NCBI GenBank assembly: GCA_020350085.1 | Contig: CP070706.1 | Coordinates: forward strand, 1,719,384-1,726,755 | Origin: Acidobacteriota bacterium | GTDB lineage: Bacteria > Acidobacteriota > Polarisedimenticolia > J045 | Direction of reading: 5' to 3' | DNA length: 7,372 nucleotides | Shown: one piece after another, positions 1-5,867 of the stretch | How positions within the stretch are numbered: position 1 is the stretch's first letter | Layout: every line of letters begins with the position of its first letter | Notes under the pieces: generated by a model | The model's database searches: none | The model's input: the letters and a program-made list of their open reading frames with translations, nothing else | Told to the model about the DNA's origin: nothing | Translations under genes and position numbers: made by a program

Positions 1-760
1 GCAGCTCTGAGGCTGGGGGAAACTTCGGCCGTCCGAACCGGCCGCCGTAAGTGCGATCGAACCGACGCTCCCAACTCTGGACGAATCTGTGAAGCACCTC
101 CGGTTCGATCGAGCCGGCAGTCTGTTGCTCGCTCTGGCGAGCCACCATCGAGGCCAAAGCTTCGCCCTGCTTGTCGGTTTGCTCGCGTTGGTGGCGCCAC
201 AAATCGACAATCCGTTGCAAAAGTGCCAGAAACCGCTGTTTCGGAAAGTAAGTCCCCCCGAAAAACGGACGTCGATCCGGCGTCAAGAACACGCTCATCG
301 GCCAACCACCATGGCCGGTCATCGCTTGCACGGCATCCATGTAGATGGCGTCTATATCCGGCCTCTCCTCGCGATCGACCTTGATGCAGACGAAGAACTC
401 GTTGAGAAACCGGGCCACATCTTCGTCTTCGAACGACTCATGCTCCATGACGTGGCACCAGTGGCAGGTCGAGTAACCGATCGAGAGAAAAACCGGCACG
501 TCTCGCTCCAGAGCGGCAGCAAACGGTTCTTCCCCCCAGGCCCACCACCAGACGGGGTTCTCCTGGTGCTGGAGCAAGTACGGGCTCTTCTCCTGTCCCA
601 ACCGGTTGCGTCCTTCTTTCATCGACGCGTCCTCGCCAGCAGGTTCGCTTGCAGACGACTCGCTACCCTCTGCCCCGCTGCCTGCAGCGGCGACGCTGGT
701 GGCCGTCAACAACACGAACGAGAGAAGCGAAAGTCTTGTGAAGATTCTCTCGTCTCGCAT
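1..760 (-). CDS. Exported DUF255 / thioredoxin-fold protein (YyaL/SPATA20-like), C-terminus cut by window edge
   Basis: The reverse strand reads open from an ATG at 760-758 to the left edge, giving 253 residues of a longer protein (family members usually exceed 550 residues). Residues 1-26 look like a Sec signal peptide: basic start (MRDERIFTR), hydrophobic core (LSLLSFVLLTA), small residues near SVAAAG. A Ser/Glu-rich linker (about 27-48) follows. The DUF255 thioredoxin-like domain then begins with EKSPYLLQHQENP (57-69) and carries the family signature GYSTCHWCHVMEHESFED (95-112), with the CXXC cysteines at 99 and 102. KVDREERPDID (127-137) and GGWPMSVFLTPD (151-162) are further family blocks. 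The six-hairpin glycosidase-like C-terminal part lies outside the window. Many relatives lack a signal peptide, so periplasmic or exported location is an inference. Enzymatic role is not established for the family; a redox or sugar-related role is possible. It is divergent from the polyketide synthase gene. Confidence 0.93.
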   Translation of the reverse strand, partial: MRDERIFTRLSLLSFVLLTATSVAAAGSGAEGSESSASEPAGEDASMKEGRNRLGQEKSPYLLQHQENPVWWWAWGEEPFAAALERDVPVFLSIGYSTCHWCHVMEHESFEDEDVARFLNEFFVCIKVDREERPDIDAIYMDAVQAMTGHGGWPMSVFLTPDRRPFFGGTYFPKQRFLALLQRIVDLWRHQREQTDKQGEALASMVARQSEQQTAGSIEPEVLHRFVQSWERRFDRTYGGRFGRPKFPPASEL

Positions 761-766
761 TCGGCG

Positions 767-772
767 ATCATA
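767..772 (-). promoter_or_regulatory. Possible -10 element (TATGAT) for the DUF255 gene
   Basis: On the reverse strand TATGAT lies 6 bases upstream of the ATG at 760, which would place transcription initiation on or next to the start codon. No Shine-Dalgarno sequence is visible just before that ATG, which fits a leaderless or near-leaderless transcript. No convincing -35 hexamer is seen at 16-18 bp spacing, so this is a weak call. Confidence 0.25.
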
Positions 773-794
773 GCGAGGGGGCCAACGGAATGCT

Positions 795-809
795 TGCCAT
801 TGGCATGCC
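795..809. promoter_or_regulatory. Overlapping palindromes in the divergent intergenic region
   Basis: TGCCA-T-TGGCA (795-805) overlaps the 8-bp perfect palindrome GGCATGCC (802-809). Both lie in the 107-bp gap between the divergently transcribed DUF255 gene and polyketide synthase gene, where a shared operator would be expected. The arms are short and could arise by chance; no regulator is encoded nearby. Confidence 0.2.
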
Positions 810-858
810 GCCATCGTCGAGAGGTAGCTTAGGGGGCTTCGGGGCTGTTCTCCTCGTT

Positions 859-862
859 GGAG
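859..862 (+). promoter_or_regulatory. Ribosome binding site fixing the GTG start of the type III PKS
   Basis: GGAG stands five bases before GTG at 868-870. It decides the start. The longer in-frame reading from ATG 790 would add 26 residues that do not resemble any type III PKS N-terminus and would run through the divergent promoter region. From GTG the protein opens MKIAAVAKALPPHYYDQ, typical of the family. Confidence 0.7.
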
Positions 863-867
863 TCGGC

Positions 868-1923
868 GTGAAGATCGCGGCGGTCGCCAAGGCTTTGCCT
901 CCCCACTACTACGATCAGGAGACGCTGGTTGCGGCTCTTCGGGACCACTGGCGTGATGCGGGCTCTCAGCGTGCTTTGGATAGACTGCTGTCGATTCACA
1001 AGAACGTGATGGTGAACGGGCGGCATCTGGCGCTGCCGCTCGAGGAATACCCCCGACTCGCGACGTGGGCGCAAGCCAACGATGCCTGGATTCGCGTTGC
1101 CGAGCGGCTCGGTGTCGAGGCGATTGGCTCGGTCATCGATCAAACCGGTATCGAGCGCGAGAGGATTGGAGCGCTGTTCTTCGTTTCCGTCACTGGTGTT
1201 GCAACGCCATCGATCGACGCGCGGGTCATCTCTCGTCTGTCGTTGCCCTGCAGTATCAAGAGAGTGCCGATTTTCGGCCTTGGTTGTGTGGCGGGTGCCG
1301 CGGGTACGGCAAGAGCTGCGGACTATGTTCGCGCCTATCCGCATCAGGCAGCGGTACTCCTTTCCGTGGAGCTGTGCTCGCTGACCCTCCAGCGCGACGA
1401 TCTGTCTGTTGCCAACCTGATCGCGTCGGGCTTGTTCGGAGACGGGGCGGCCGCCGTCATGGTCACCGGTGACGATCTCTCAGTTGACGGACCCTCCATC
1501 ATCGCGAGCCGCTCCATCTTTTATCCAGGCACCGAGCGAGTCATGGGGTGGGACATCACCGAGCGAGGATTCAAGGTGGTGCTCTCACCTGAGGTACCGG
1601 AGATGGTCCGCCGACATCTCAGGGCGAACGTCGACGGGTTTCTAGAAGAGCATCAACTGAGCCGTTCGGACATCAGCCGCTGGATCTGTCACCCTGGCGG
1701 ACCACGAGTCATTGACGCGATGCTGGAGTCACTCGAACTCGAGCCACAGGCTCTCGAGTTGACCTGGAGAAGCCTACAGACGGCGGGCAATCTTTCCTCG
1801 ACGTCCGTCCTGTTCGTTCTCGCCGACACGATCCGAGATCAGCGCCCTCCGACAGGCAGCTACGGCATGATGTTGGCCATGGGTCCGGGATTCTGCTCGG
1901 AGCTAGTTCTGCTCCGTTGGTAG
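868..1923 (+). CDS. Type III polyketide synthase (chalcone/stilbene synthase-like; alkylresorcinol or alkylpyrone synthase type)
   Basis: The 351-residue product is a usual length for a bacterial type III PKS, a homodimeric cytosolic enzyme that extends an acyl-CoA starter with malonyl-CoA and cyclises the chain. The N-terminal thiolase-fold half carries TGVATPSIDARV (109-120) and the nucleophile loop FGLGCVAGAAG, with catalytic Cys140. GLFGDGAAAVMV (188-199) is the conserved glycine-rich stretch. The C-terminal half has WICHPGGPRVID (272-283) with His275 and TAGNLSSTSVLFVL (305-318) with Asn308, completing the Cys-His-Asn triad. The stop codon overlaps or closely abuts the following methyltransferase gene. 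That pairing is known for SrsA/SrsB of Streptomyces and BpsA/BpsB of Bacillus, which make methylated alkylresorcinols or alkylpyrones. Starter chain length and ring type cannot be read from the sequence. No damage is visible. Confidence 0.95.
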   Translation: MKIAAVAKALPPHYYDQETLVAALRDHWRDAGSQRALDRLLSIHKNVMVNGRHLALPLEEYPRLATWAQANDAWIRVAERLGVEAIGSVIDQTGIERERIGALFFVSVTGVATPSIDARVISRLSLPCSIKRVPIFGLGCVAGAAGTARAADYVRAYPHQAAVLLSVELCSLTLQRDDLSVANLIASGLFGDGAAAVMVTGDDLSVDGPSIIASRSIFYPGTERVMGWDITERGFKVVLSPEVPEMVRRHLRANVDGFLEEHQLSRSDISRWICHPGGPRVIDAMLESLELEPQALELTWRSLQTAGNLSSTSVLFVLADTIRDQRPPTGSYGMMLAMGPGFCSELVLLRW

Positions 1924-2537
1924 GCACGGAGTTGACCGGAGACTCGCAGACTCTCTTCACCCTGCTCGTCGCGGCCGTTGTGCTGCAACGACTCGTCGAG
2001 ACGCATATCTCATCGCGAAACGCCCATTGGCTTCTTGCTCGAGGAGGCCGCGAGGCGGGAGGTGAGCATCTGCCCGCGATGATCATCATGCACGCGGCTT
2101 TCTTGCTCTGCTGCCCGCTCGAGGTGTGGCTGGCACAGCGGGCGTTTTCGCCTCTTCTGGGATTTCCGATGTTGCTGCTGTTTCTCCTGGCGCAAGCCGT
2201 TCGGTTCTGGACGATGCGCTCTCTGGGACGGCGCTGGACGATCCGCATCATCACGGTCCCCGGATTGAAACCCGTGAGCCGTGGCCCTTACAGGTGGGTA
2301 CGTCATCCGAACTACGCCGTCGTGGTGTTGGAGCTGTTCTCGTTGCCACTCGTACACACAGCGTGGCTGACGGCTCTCGTGTTCGGGTTGTTGAACGCTT
2401 GGGTTCTGAGGGTCCGGATTCGCGTCGAAGAGGCAGAACTGGTGGAAGCAGGCGGATACCAGCGATTCATCACTCAGCGACCGAGATTCGTGCCATCGAT
2501 TCATCGAGGGGGAACGAAACCGTACTCGGATGTGTGA
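1917..2537 (+). CDS. Isoprenylcysteine carboxyl methyltransferase (ICMT)-family membrane methyltransferase, SrsB/BpsB-like
   Basis: The product has 206 residues and about four to five hydrophobic segments (roughly 12-26, 52-73, 78-98, 133-150 and 150-165), so it is an integral membrane protein. The family S-adenosylmethionine-binding core is clear: LGRRW (103-107), then GPYRWVRHPNY (123-133), then Glu139 and SLPL (142-145), with the acidic RVEEAEL (169-175) near the end. Small bacterial ICMT relatives next to type III PKS genes act as O-methyltransferases on phenolic or pyrone lipids, and that role is inferred here. The start is uncertain. TTG at 1917 overlaps the PKS stop by seven bases. TTG at 1932 gives MTGDSQTLF and has weak purine-rich sequence before it. 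Either way it is translationally coupled to the PKS. A different acceptor substrate remains possible. Confidence 0.88.
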   Translation: MVGTELTGDSQTLFTLLVAAVVLQRLVETHISSRNAHWLLARGGREAGGEHLPAMIIMHAAFLLCCPLEVWLAQRAFSPLLGFPMLLLFLLAQAVRFWTMRSLGRRWTIRIITVPGLKPVSRGPYRWVRHPNYAVVVLELFSLPLVHTAWLTALVFGLLNAWVLRVRIRVEEAELVEAGGYQRFITQRPRFVPSIHRGGTKPYSDV

Positions 2538-2551
2538 ACTGCAGCGATGTC

Positions 2552-2578
2552 CACATATGTGCAGTGGCAATCTTTGCC
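2552..2578. promoter_or_regulatory. Palindrome plus small hairpin between the methyltransferase and acyltransferase genes
   Basis: The 108-bp gap holds a perfect 10-bp palindrome, CACATATGTG (2552-2561), and four bases later an inverted repeat GGCAA-TCT-TTGCC (2566-2578). No T-tract follows, so it is not an intrinsic terminator. It could be an operator or a transcript stem affecting expression of the third gene. The AT-rich centre stands out in GC-rich DNA, but chance is not excluded. Confidence 0.25.
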
Positions 2579-2645
2579 GAAATCGATATCCTGAGAGACG
2601 GCACGGCAGGCGCGAGCGTGCAGCCCGAGCAGAGGGAGTCTCTCG

Positions 2646-3560
2646 ATGGTAGATCGGTCGCTTCCGCCACCCGAGATTCGAGCGAGCGGGGACATGCCGC
2701 TGAAAGATGTCCTGTTCAACCCGCTGCCACACCTCGCCGGCAAGCCGCTCTCGCGATGGATCTGCCGGCTGATGCTGATCGCTTTGAAACGCTATGTGCT
2801 GGAGATCCGGAATCTGGAACGGATCGACCCTCGGCACGATCCCTTCATTCTGCTACTGAATCACTCTCAGAAGATCGAAGTACTCGCCGTTCCGACGCTG
2901 ATGATCTTTCATCGAAGAGGGAAGCTGATACATTTTCTTGCAGACTGGAATTATCAACTCGTTCCCGGCGTGCGACCGATCTACAGGCGGGGCGGAGTGA
3001 TCACACTGTCACACAAGCCTGCGAACCCGGCCTGGCTGAACGTGTTCAAGCCGTGGTTGACGGACGAGGTCCCCGCGATGAAGCGCGCTCGCCAAGCGCT
3101 TGCCGAGCGCCGATCCGTGGGAATCTTCCCCGAGGGCACCGTGAATCGAGACCCGGCGCGCTTGCTGGCCGGCCGGCGCGGTGCGGCGCGTCTCTCGATG
3201 GAAACCGGGGTCCCGGTCCTGCCAGTGGGCATTCGCTTTCCGGAGCATCCGAAAGACCGACCCATCCCCGAGCGTGCACCGATGCTGGTAGACATCGGCT
3301 CACCGATGATGCCACCGTCGTCTTCACATGGCGGTAAGTCCTTGGCCAGGACAGTACGCGAATGGCACGCGGAAATCATGCTCGAGTTGGCGCGACTTGC
3401 AGACAGGCGCTGGGACCCGTCGGCCAAAGCGCGCAGGGAGAGGGAGGCGCTGGCCGAGGCCGGTTTCGAAGGGCGACGAGAAACGGTTCCCGACCAGACA
3501 GGCTGCCATGATCAGGGGAGATTCAACGGCGCCGAGTCTGTCTCCGGCACGGAGCGATGA
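2646..3560 (+). CDS. PlsC-like lysophospholipid/glycerolipid acyltransferase with HX4E in place of HX4D
   Basis: The 304-residue protein starts at an ATG seven bases after AGGGAG. Hydrophobic/basic sequence near residues 36-50 probably docks it to the inner membrane. Acyltransferase motif I reads NHSQKIE: the catalytic His73 is present, but position 78 is Glu instead of the usual Asp. RPIYRRGG (110-117) fits motif II, FPEGT (161-165) is a perfect motif III, and VPVLPVGI (189-196) is motif IV. Glu could still form the charge relay, so activity is plausible. The C-terminal 60 or so residues are charged and low in recognisable structure. The last 49 bases overlap, head to head in 3' ends, the signalling relic on the other strand. 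It lies 108 bp after the methyltransferase on the same strand, probably in one operon with the PKS. Transfer of an acyl chain in membrane or phenolic lipid synthesis is the family expectation; the acceptor is unknown. Confidence 0.87.
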   Translation: MVDRSLPPPEIRASGDMPLKDVLFNPLPHLAGKPLSRWICRLMLIALKRYVLEIRNLERIDPRHDPFILLLNHSQKIEVLAVPTLMIFHRRGKLIHFLADWNYQLVPGVRPIYRRGGVITLSHKPANPAWLNVFKPWLTDEVPAMKRARQALAERRSVGIFPEGTVNRDPARLLAGRRGAARLSMETGVPVLPVGIRFPEHPKDRPIPERAPMLVDIGSPMMPPSSSHGGKSLARTVREWHAEIMLELARLADRRWDPSAKARREREALAEAGFEGRRETVPDQTGCHDQGRFNGAESVSGTER

Positions 3561-4069
3561 GAGCGAACCTGCTCATCGATGATTCTGAATAGACGATCGA
3601 CGGTGATGAGCTTCGCAATGTATGCATCCATCCCGGCGGCGAAACAACGCTCTTGATCGGCCTTCATCGCATGAGCCGTCAGCGCGATGATAGGGATGTG
3701 TCCGCCGCCATACTTCTCGAGCTCTCGGATACAGCGCGTTGCCTCGATTCCATCCAGCTCGGGCATCTGAATGTCCATCAGCACGGCGTCGAAGCGTTCG
3801 CAAGTGACGCCGGCCACCGCTTGGCGGCCGTCACTCACGCTTCGAGCAATGTGTCCGCGGCTCTCGAGAAGCTCGAGCACCAGTTTCTCGATGACGGGGT
3901 TGTCTTCGGCGAACAGGATTCTCAGCCCGGTCAACGGCTCCCGTGCCTCGCTTGCCTGCTGAGCATCCGCGTGCGGGCGACACTGCCGATCGAACAGTTC
4001 TCGCAGCGCGCCCTTTCGTTCGTTCGAGGTCACCGGCTTCGTCAAGCACACCGCCCCGACTCGCGCCAT
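3512..4069 (-). CDS. Surviving ORF with a response-regulator receiver (REC) domain, 3' remnant of the decayed hybrid kinase
   Basis: This 185-codon stretch is the only part of the kinase relic that is still cleanly open, and an automatic annotation would probably call it a response regulator. Residues 1-30 are the end of the previous receiver-like domain (CLTKPVTSNE, 8-17), so the ATG at 4069 is internal to the ancestral gene. The receiver proper begins at LRILFAEDN (49-57) with the acidic pair. It has the phosphoacceptor block LMDIQMPELDG, the Thr-switch region IIALTAHA, and DAYIAKLI with the conserved Lys but Leu where Pro normally follows. There is no DNA-binding or enzymatic output domain. 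The stop lies inside the acyltransferase gene on the opposite strand. If translated it could only be a stand-alone receiver; no ribosome binding site was identified for it. I list it separately so that it is not mistaken for a normal gene. Confidence 0.5.
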   Translation of the reverse strand: MARVGAVCLTKPVTSNERKGALRELFDRQCRPHADAQQASEAREPLTGLRILFAEDNPVIEKLVLELLESRGHIARSVSDGRQAVAGVTCERFDAVLMDIQMPELDGIEATRCIRELEKYGGGHIPIIALTAHAMKADQERCFAAGMDAYIAKLITVDRLFRIIDEQVRSHRSVPETDSAPLNLP

Positions 4070-5108
4070 CGTCTCGAGCAGGCAGAATCTGCAGCAGTGA
4101 GCGCCACGAGTCTACCTGGGGTCATGCGTTGTTCGTCGAGCACCTCTGAGCGAAGCTCGACGGGATCGGAAGTAGCTGCCGGTTCGTCGGCCAAGATGAG
4201 GTCAACCGGCTGCTCATTCGCGATCCGGCCCCACCAGCTACCGCACTCCTGAGGCTGCTGCGCGGAAGAAACGATCAAGCCCCAAGCGCGCAGTCGTTCG
4301 ACAACGCTGCGCTGGTGAACGTGATCGGCACCCAGGACGAAAGCACGCCGTCTCTCCGCAGCGGCTTCGGTAGGCGCGCTCGCGTCGAGCGTCAGGTTCA
4401 AAGTGAAGCAAAAGACGGAGCCGTGCGGCCGGCCGCTCTCGACCCAGATCCGCCCGCCCATGACCCGAACGAGCCGCTCGCAGATGGCGAGCCCGAGGCC
4501 CGTGCCACCGCATCGCCTCGTGATCGAGCCGTCCGCTTGCGCGAAGACTTCGAAGACCCGCTCTCTTCTGGGCTCGGGAATGCCGATGCCGTCTCGCGAA
4601 CCGCGAAACGAAGCTCTGCTTGGTCCCTGTCCATGCGTTGGAGAATGACATCGCGCGCTACCTCGCCCTTCTCGGCGAACTTGATCGCATAGCCGATCAG
4701 GTTCAAAAGGATCTGGTGCAATCGCAACGAGTCCCCGATGACAGACTCAGGCACGTCTGGTGCGATGCGACAGCTCGGCTCGAGCTGTTTTTGGTACGCT
4801 CTCGGCGCCAAGAGCTTGGTCGTCGCTCGAGCATTCTGTTGAACGCCTCGATCAAACTGCCGATCTCGCCGAAACCCGTCCGTGCCACGCGGATCGAGTA
4901 GTCGCTGTCTCGCGAGATCGCACTGGCAACGCGTGCCAACGCGAGGATCAGCTCGGAGATCAGTCGCCGCAACATAGCCGTTAGGGCAAAAACGAAGCCG
5001 CAAACACCCGCCATCACGAACATGAGAATCAAGACGATGTTGATGAGTCGGTGTTGCAGGGCGTCGACGTTGGAGCGGACATGAACGTGACCGATCAGCA
5101 ACATGAGG
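3512..5108 (-). pseudogene. Decayed hybrid sensor histidine kinase (membrane helix-HAMP-HATPase-receiver-receiver), with deletions and frameshifts
   Basis: The reverse strand carries a hybrid kinase split over three frames. From about 5108 one frame reads the end of a periplasmic sensor, a membrane helix (INIVLILMFVMAGVCGFVF) and a HAMP domain (SDYSIRV, then FGEIGSLIEAFNRMLE). Near 4815-4830 it joins directly to LAPRAYQKQLE in another frame, so the whole His-containing dimerisation domain is missing. The HATPase N-box reads NLIGYAIKF, with Tyr for the Mg-binding Asn (codon 4691-4689). Around 4590 one base is lost inside the G1 box, and GIGIPEPR continues in a new frame to the intact G2 box GGTGLGLAI and MGGRIWVES. 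A receiver-like domain without a clear phospho-Asp follows. Another frameshift near 4070-4090 leads to CLTKPVTSNE and the last receiver. The kinase cannot autophosphorylate. Neither the multi-residue losses nor the substitution is explained by sequencing error; the two small frameshifts alone could be. Confidence 0.88.
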
Positions 5109-5450
5109 CTGCTGAGGGCGCGCAACGTAGATGACATCGGCACTTGCAACGTCGTCGGCCTCCCGAAGCCACTCGACGTTGACATTCCGGCCATGGATCC
5201 GCCGGCCCGACATGATGCGCGCGAACGTGACGGTGACGTCTCGATCGGTGAGGACGCCGAAAACGAACGGTCTTCGCCTCGAGCGCGGGTCACTCTCTGG
5301 CTAGCGCACGAATCGAGCCAGGTTGAACACGTATGTCGCTCGCAGCTCCCCTCCCGTGACAGGTACCGGCCCTGCCGGCAGAGAGGGAGTCTCCACAACC
5401 AGCACGAGGATTGGGACCAGGGTCAGCCACGAAAGCAGTCGTCGCGTGGG
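5109..5450 (-). pseudogene. Decayed YfiR (DUF4154) periplasmic protein, nonsense-mutated and fused to the kinase relic
   Basis: The reverse frame starting after a TGA at 5453-5451 reads a hydrophobic leader (RRLLSWLTLVPILVLVV) and then GELRATYVFNLARFVR, the start of the YfiR fold. A TAG at 5303-5301 stands exactly where the family has Trp (FVxWP). The next codons continue in frame as PESDPRSRRRPFVFGVLTD, then SGRRIHGRNVNVEWL and SADVIYVARP, which match the middle of YfiR. The C-terminal third is absent: near 5100-5110 the sequence passes straight into the kinase's membrane-proximal part in another frame. No ATG lies in frame upstream of the leader, so the start is lost too. YfiR-family proteins are periplasmic partners of membrane signalling proteins (YfiN in Pseudomonas), and YfiR genes commonly precede CHASE-type hybrid kinases, as the order here suggests. 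The family call rests on motif memory. Confidence 0.75.
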
Positions 5451-5523
5451 TCAACGTGGTCGGGGTTCTGTCGTGCGCGCGCCTGCTCCCACGCCACTGC
5501 TCTCCCCTGAGCGCCCCGCCGGT

Positions 5524-5541
5524 GGCGGCCTGATGGCCGCC
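5524..5541. repeat. Perfect 7-bp inverted repeat with 4-base loop
   Basis: GGCGGCC (5524-5530) and GGCCGCC (5535-5541) flank TGAT. The stem is all G-C and strong, but no run of T follows on either strand, so intrinsic termination is not supported. Confidence 0.5.
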
Positions 5542-5856
5542 CGCGCCCCTCAAACGAGCTCCGGCGAGAGCAAGAGTCCTCGGCCCCGATCGTCATATCG
5601 GCCGCTGATTACAGAGACTGAACTGGCGGGTGTCCACGACGTCGGTCATTTCCAGGGCCCCACACCAACCATCGCCATATTTTCGCCCCTCGCCGTGACG
5701 AGCAAGCTGGCCATCTCACCGACGCTCAGCCCGACACTGAGCCGCCGCGGCCCGTGACGGATCGAGAGCCCATGAGTAATCCGGGGTAGGATGCTCGCTC
5801 GCCGGCAGCGGCCGACCATCATCGGGCCGAGCCACGCTCTGCCGGTCATCCCGGTC

Positions 5857-5860
5857 AGGA
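5857..5860 (+). promoter_or_regulatory. Ribosome binding site of the S51-like gene
   Basis: AGGA lies seven bases before ATG 5868, which supports this start for the S51-like protein. No alternative upstream start in frame looks better. Confidence 0.55.
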
Positions 5861-5867
5861 CCACGGC

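Larger units (their letters stand above)
5451..5867. other. 417-bp stretch without a recognisable gene; contains a GC-rich hairpin
   Basis: Both strands were read. Short open frames exist, for example 5646-5951 on the reverse strand and 5323-5757 on the forward strand, but none has a family motif or convincing start, and the former would overlap the N-terminus of the next gene. A perfect inverted repeat, GGCGGCC-TGAT-GGCCGCC (5524-5541), lies behind the YfiR relic without a T-tract. TAGGAT at 5787-5792 could be a -10 box for the downstream pair, but no matching -35 is visible. The stretch may hold further eroded sequence from the signalling cassette. Confidence 0.5.

Noticed and set aside
89..832. 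Forward 247-codon open frame at the left end
   Set aside because: Antisense to the DUF255 gene, whose reverse-strand translation carries the full CHWC signature and a signal peptide.
790..867. N-terminal extension of the PKS from ATG 790
   Set aside because: The 26 extra residues do not resemble the family. GTG 868 has GGAG at five bases and gives a canonical N-terminus.
2010..2837. Reverse 275-codon open frame
   Set aside because: Antisense shadow of the methyltransferase and acyltransferase starts, with low-complexity His/Gln/Arg-rich composition and no motif.
2126..3337. Forward 403-codon open frame, longer than the real genes it crosses
   Set aside because: It runs in a different frame across the methyltransferase, the intergenic gap and the acyltransferase, is Arg/Ser-rich and has no family motif. 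The genes in the other frames have complete catalytic motifs.
4398..5213. Reverse 271-codon open frame as a genuine protein
   Set aside because: It joins the YfiR middle, out-of-frame HAMP sequence, HATPase N-box and then out-of-frame sequence after the G1 box. It is a by-product of deletions and frameshifts.
5524..5541. GC hairpin as a Rho-independent terminator
   Set aside because: No T-run follows the stem on either strand, and it lies upstream of, not after, a living gene.
5323..5757. Forward 144-codon open frame
   Set aside because: Antisense to the YfiR relic for its first part; Pro/Ser/Arg-rich with no motif.
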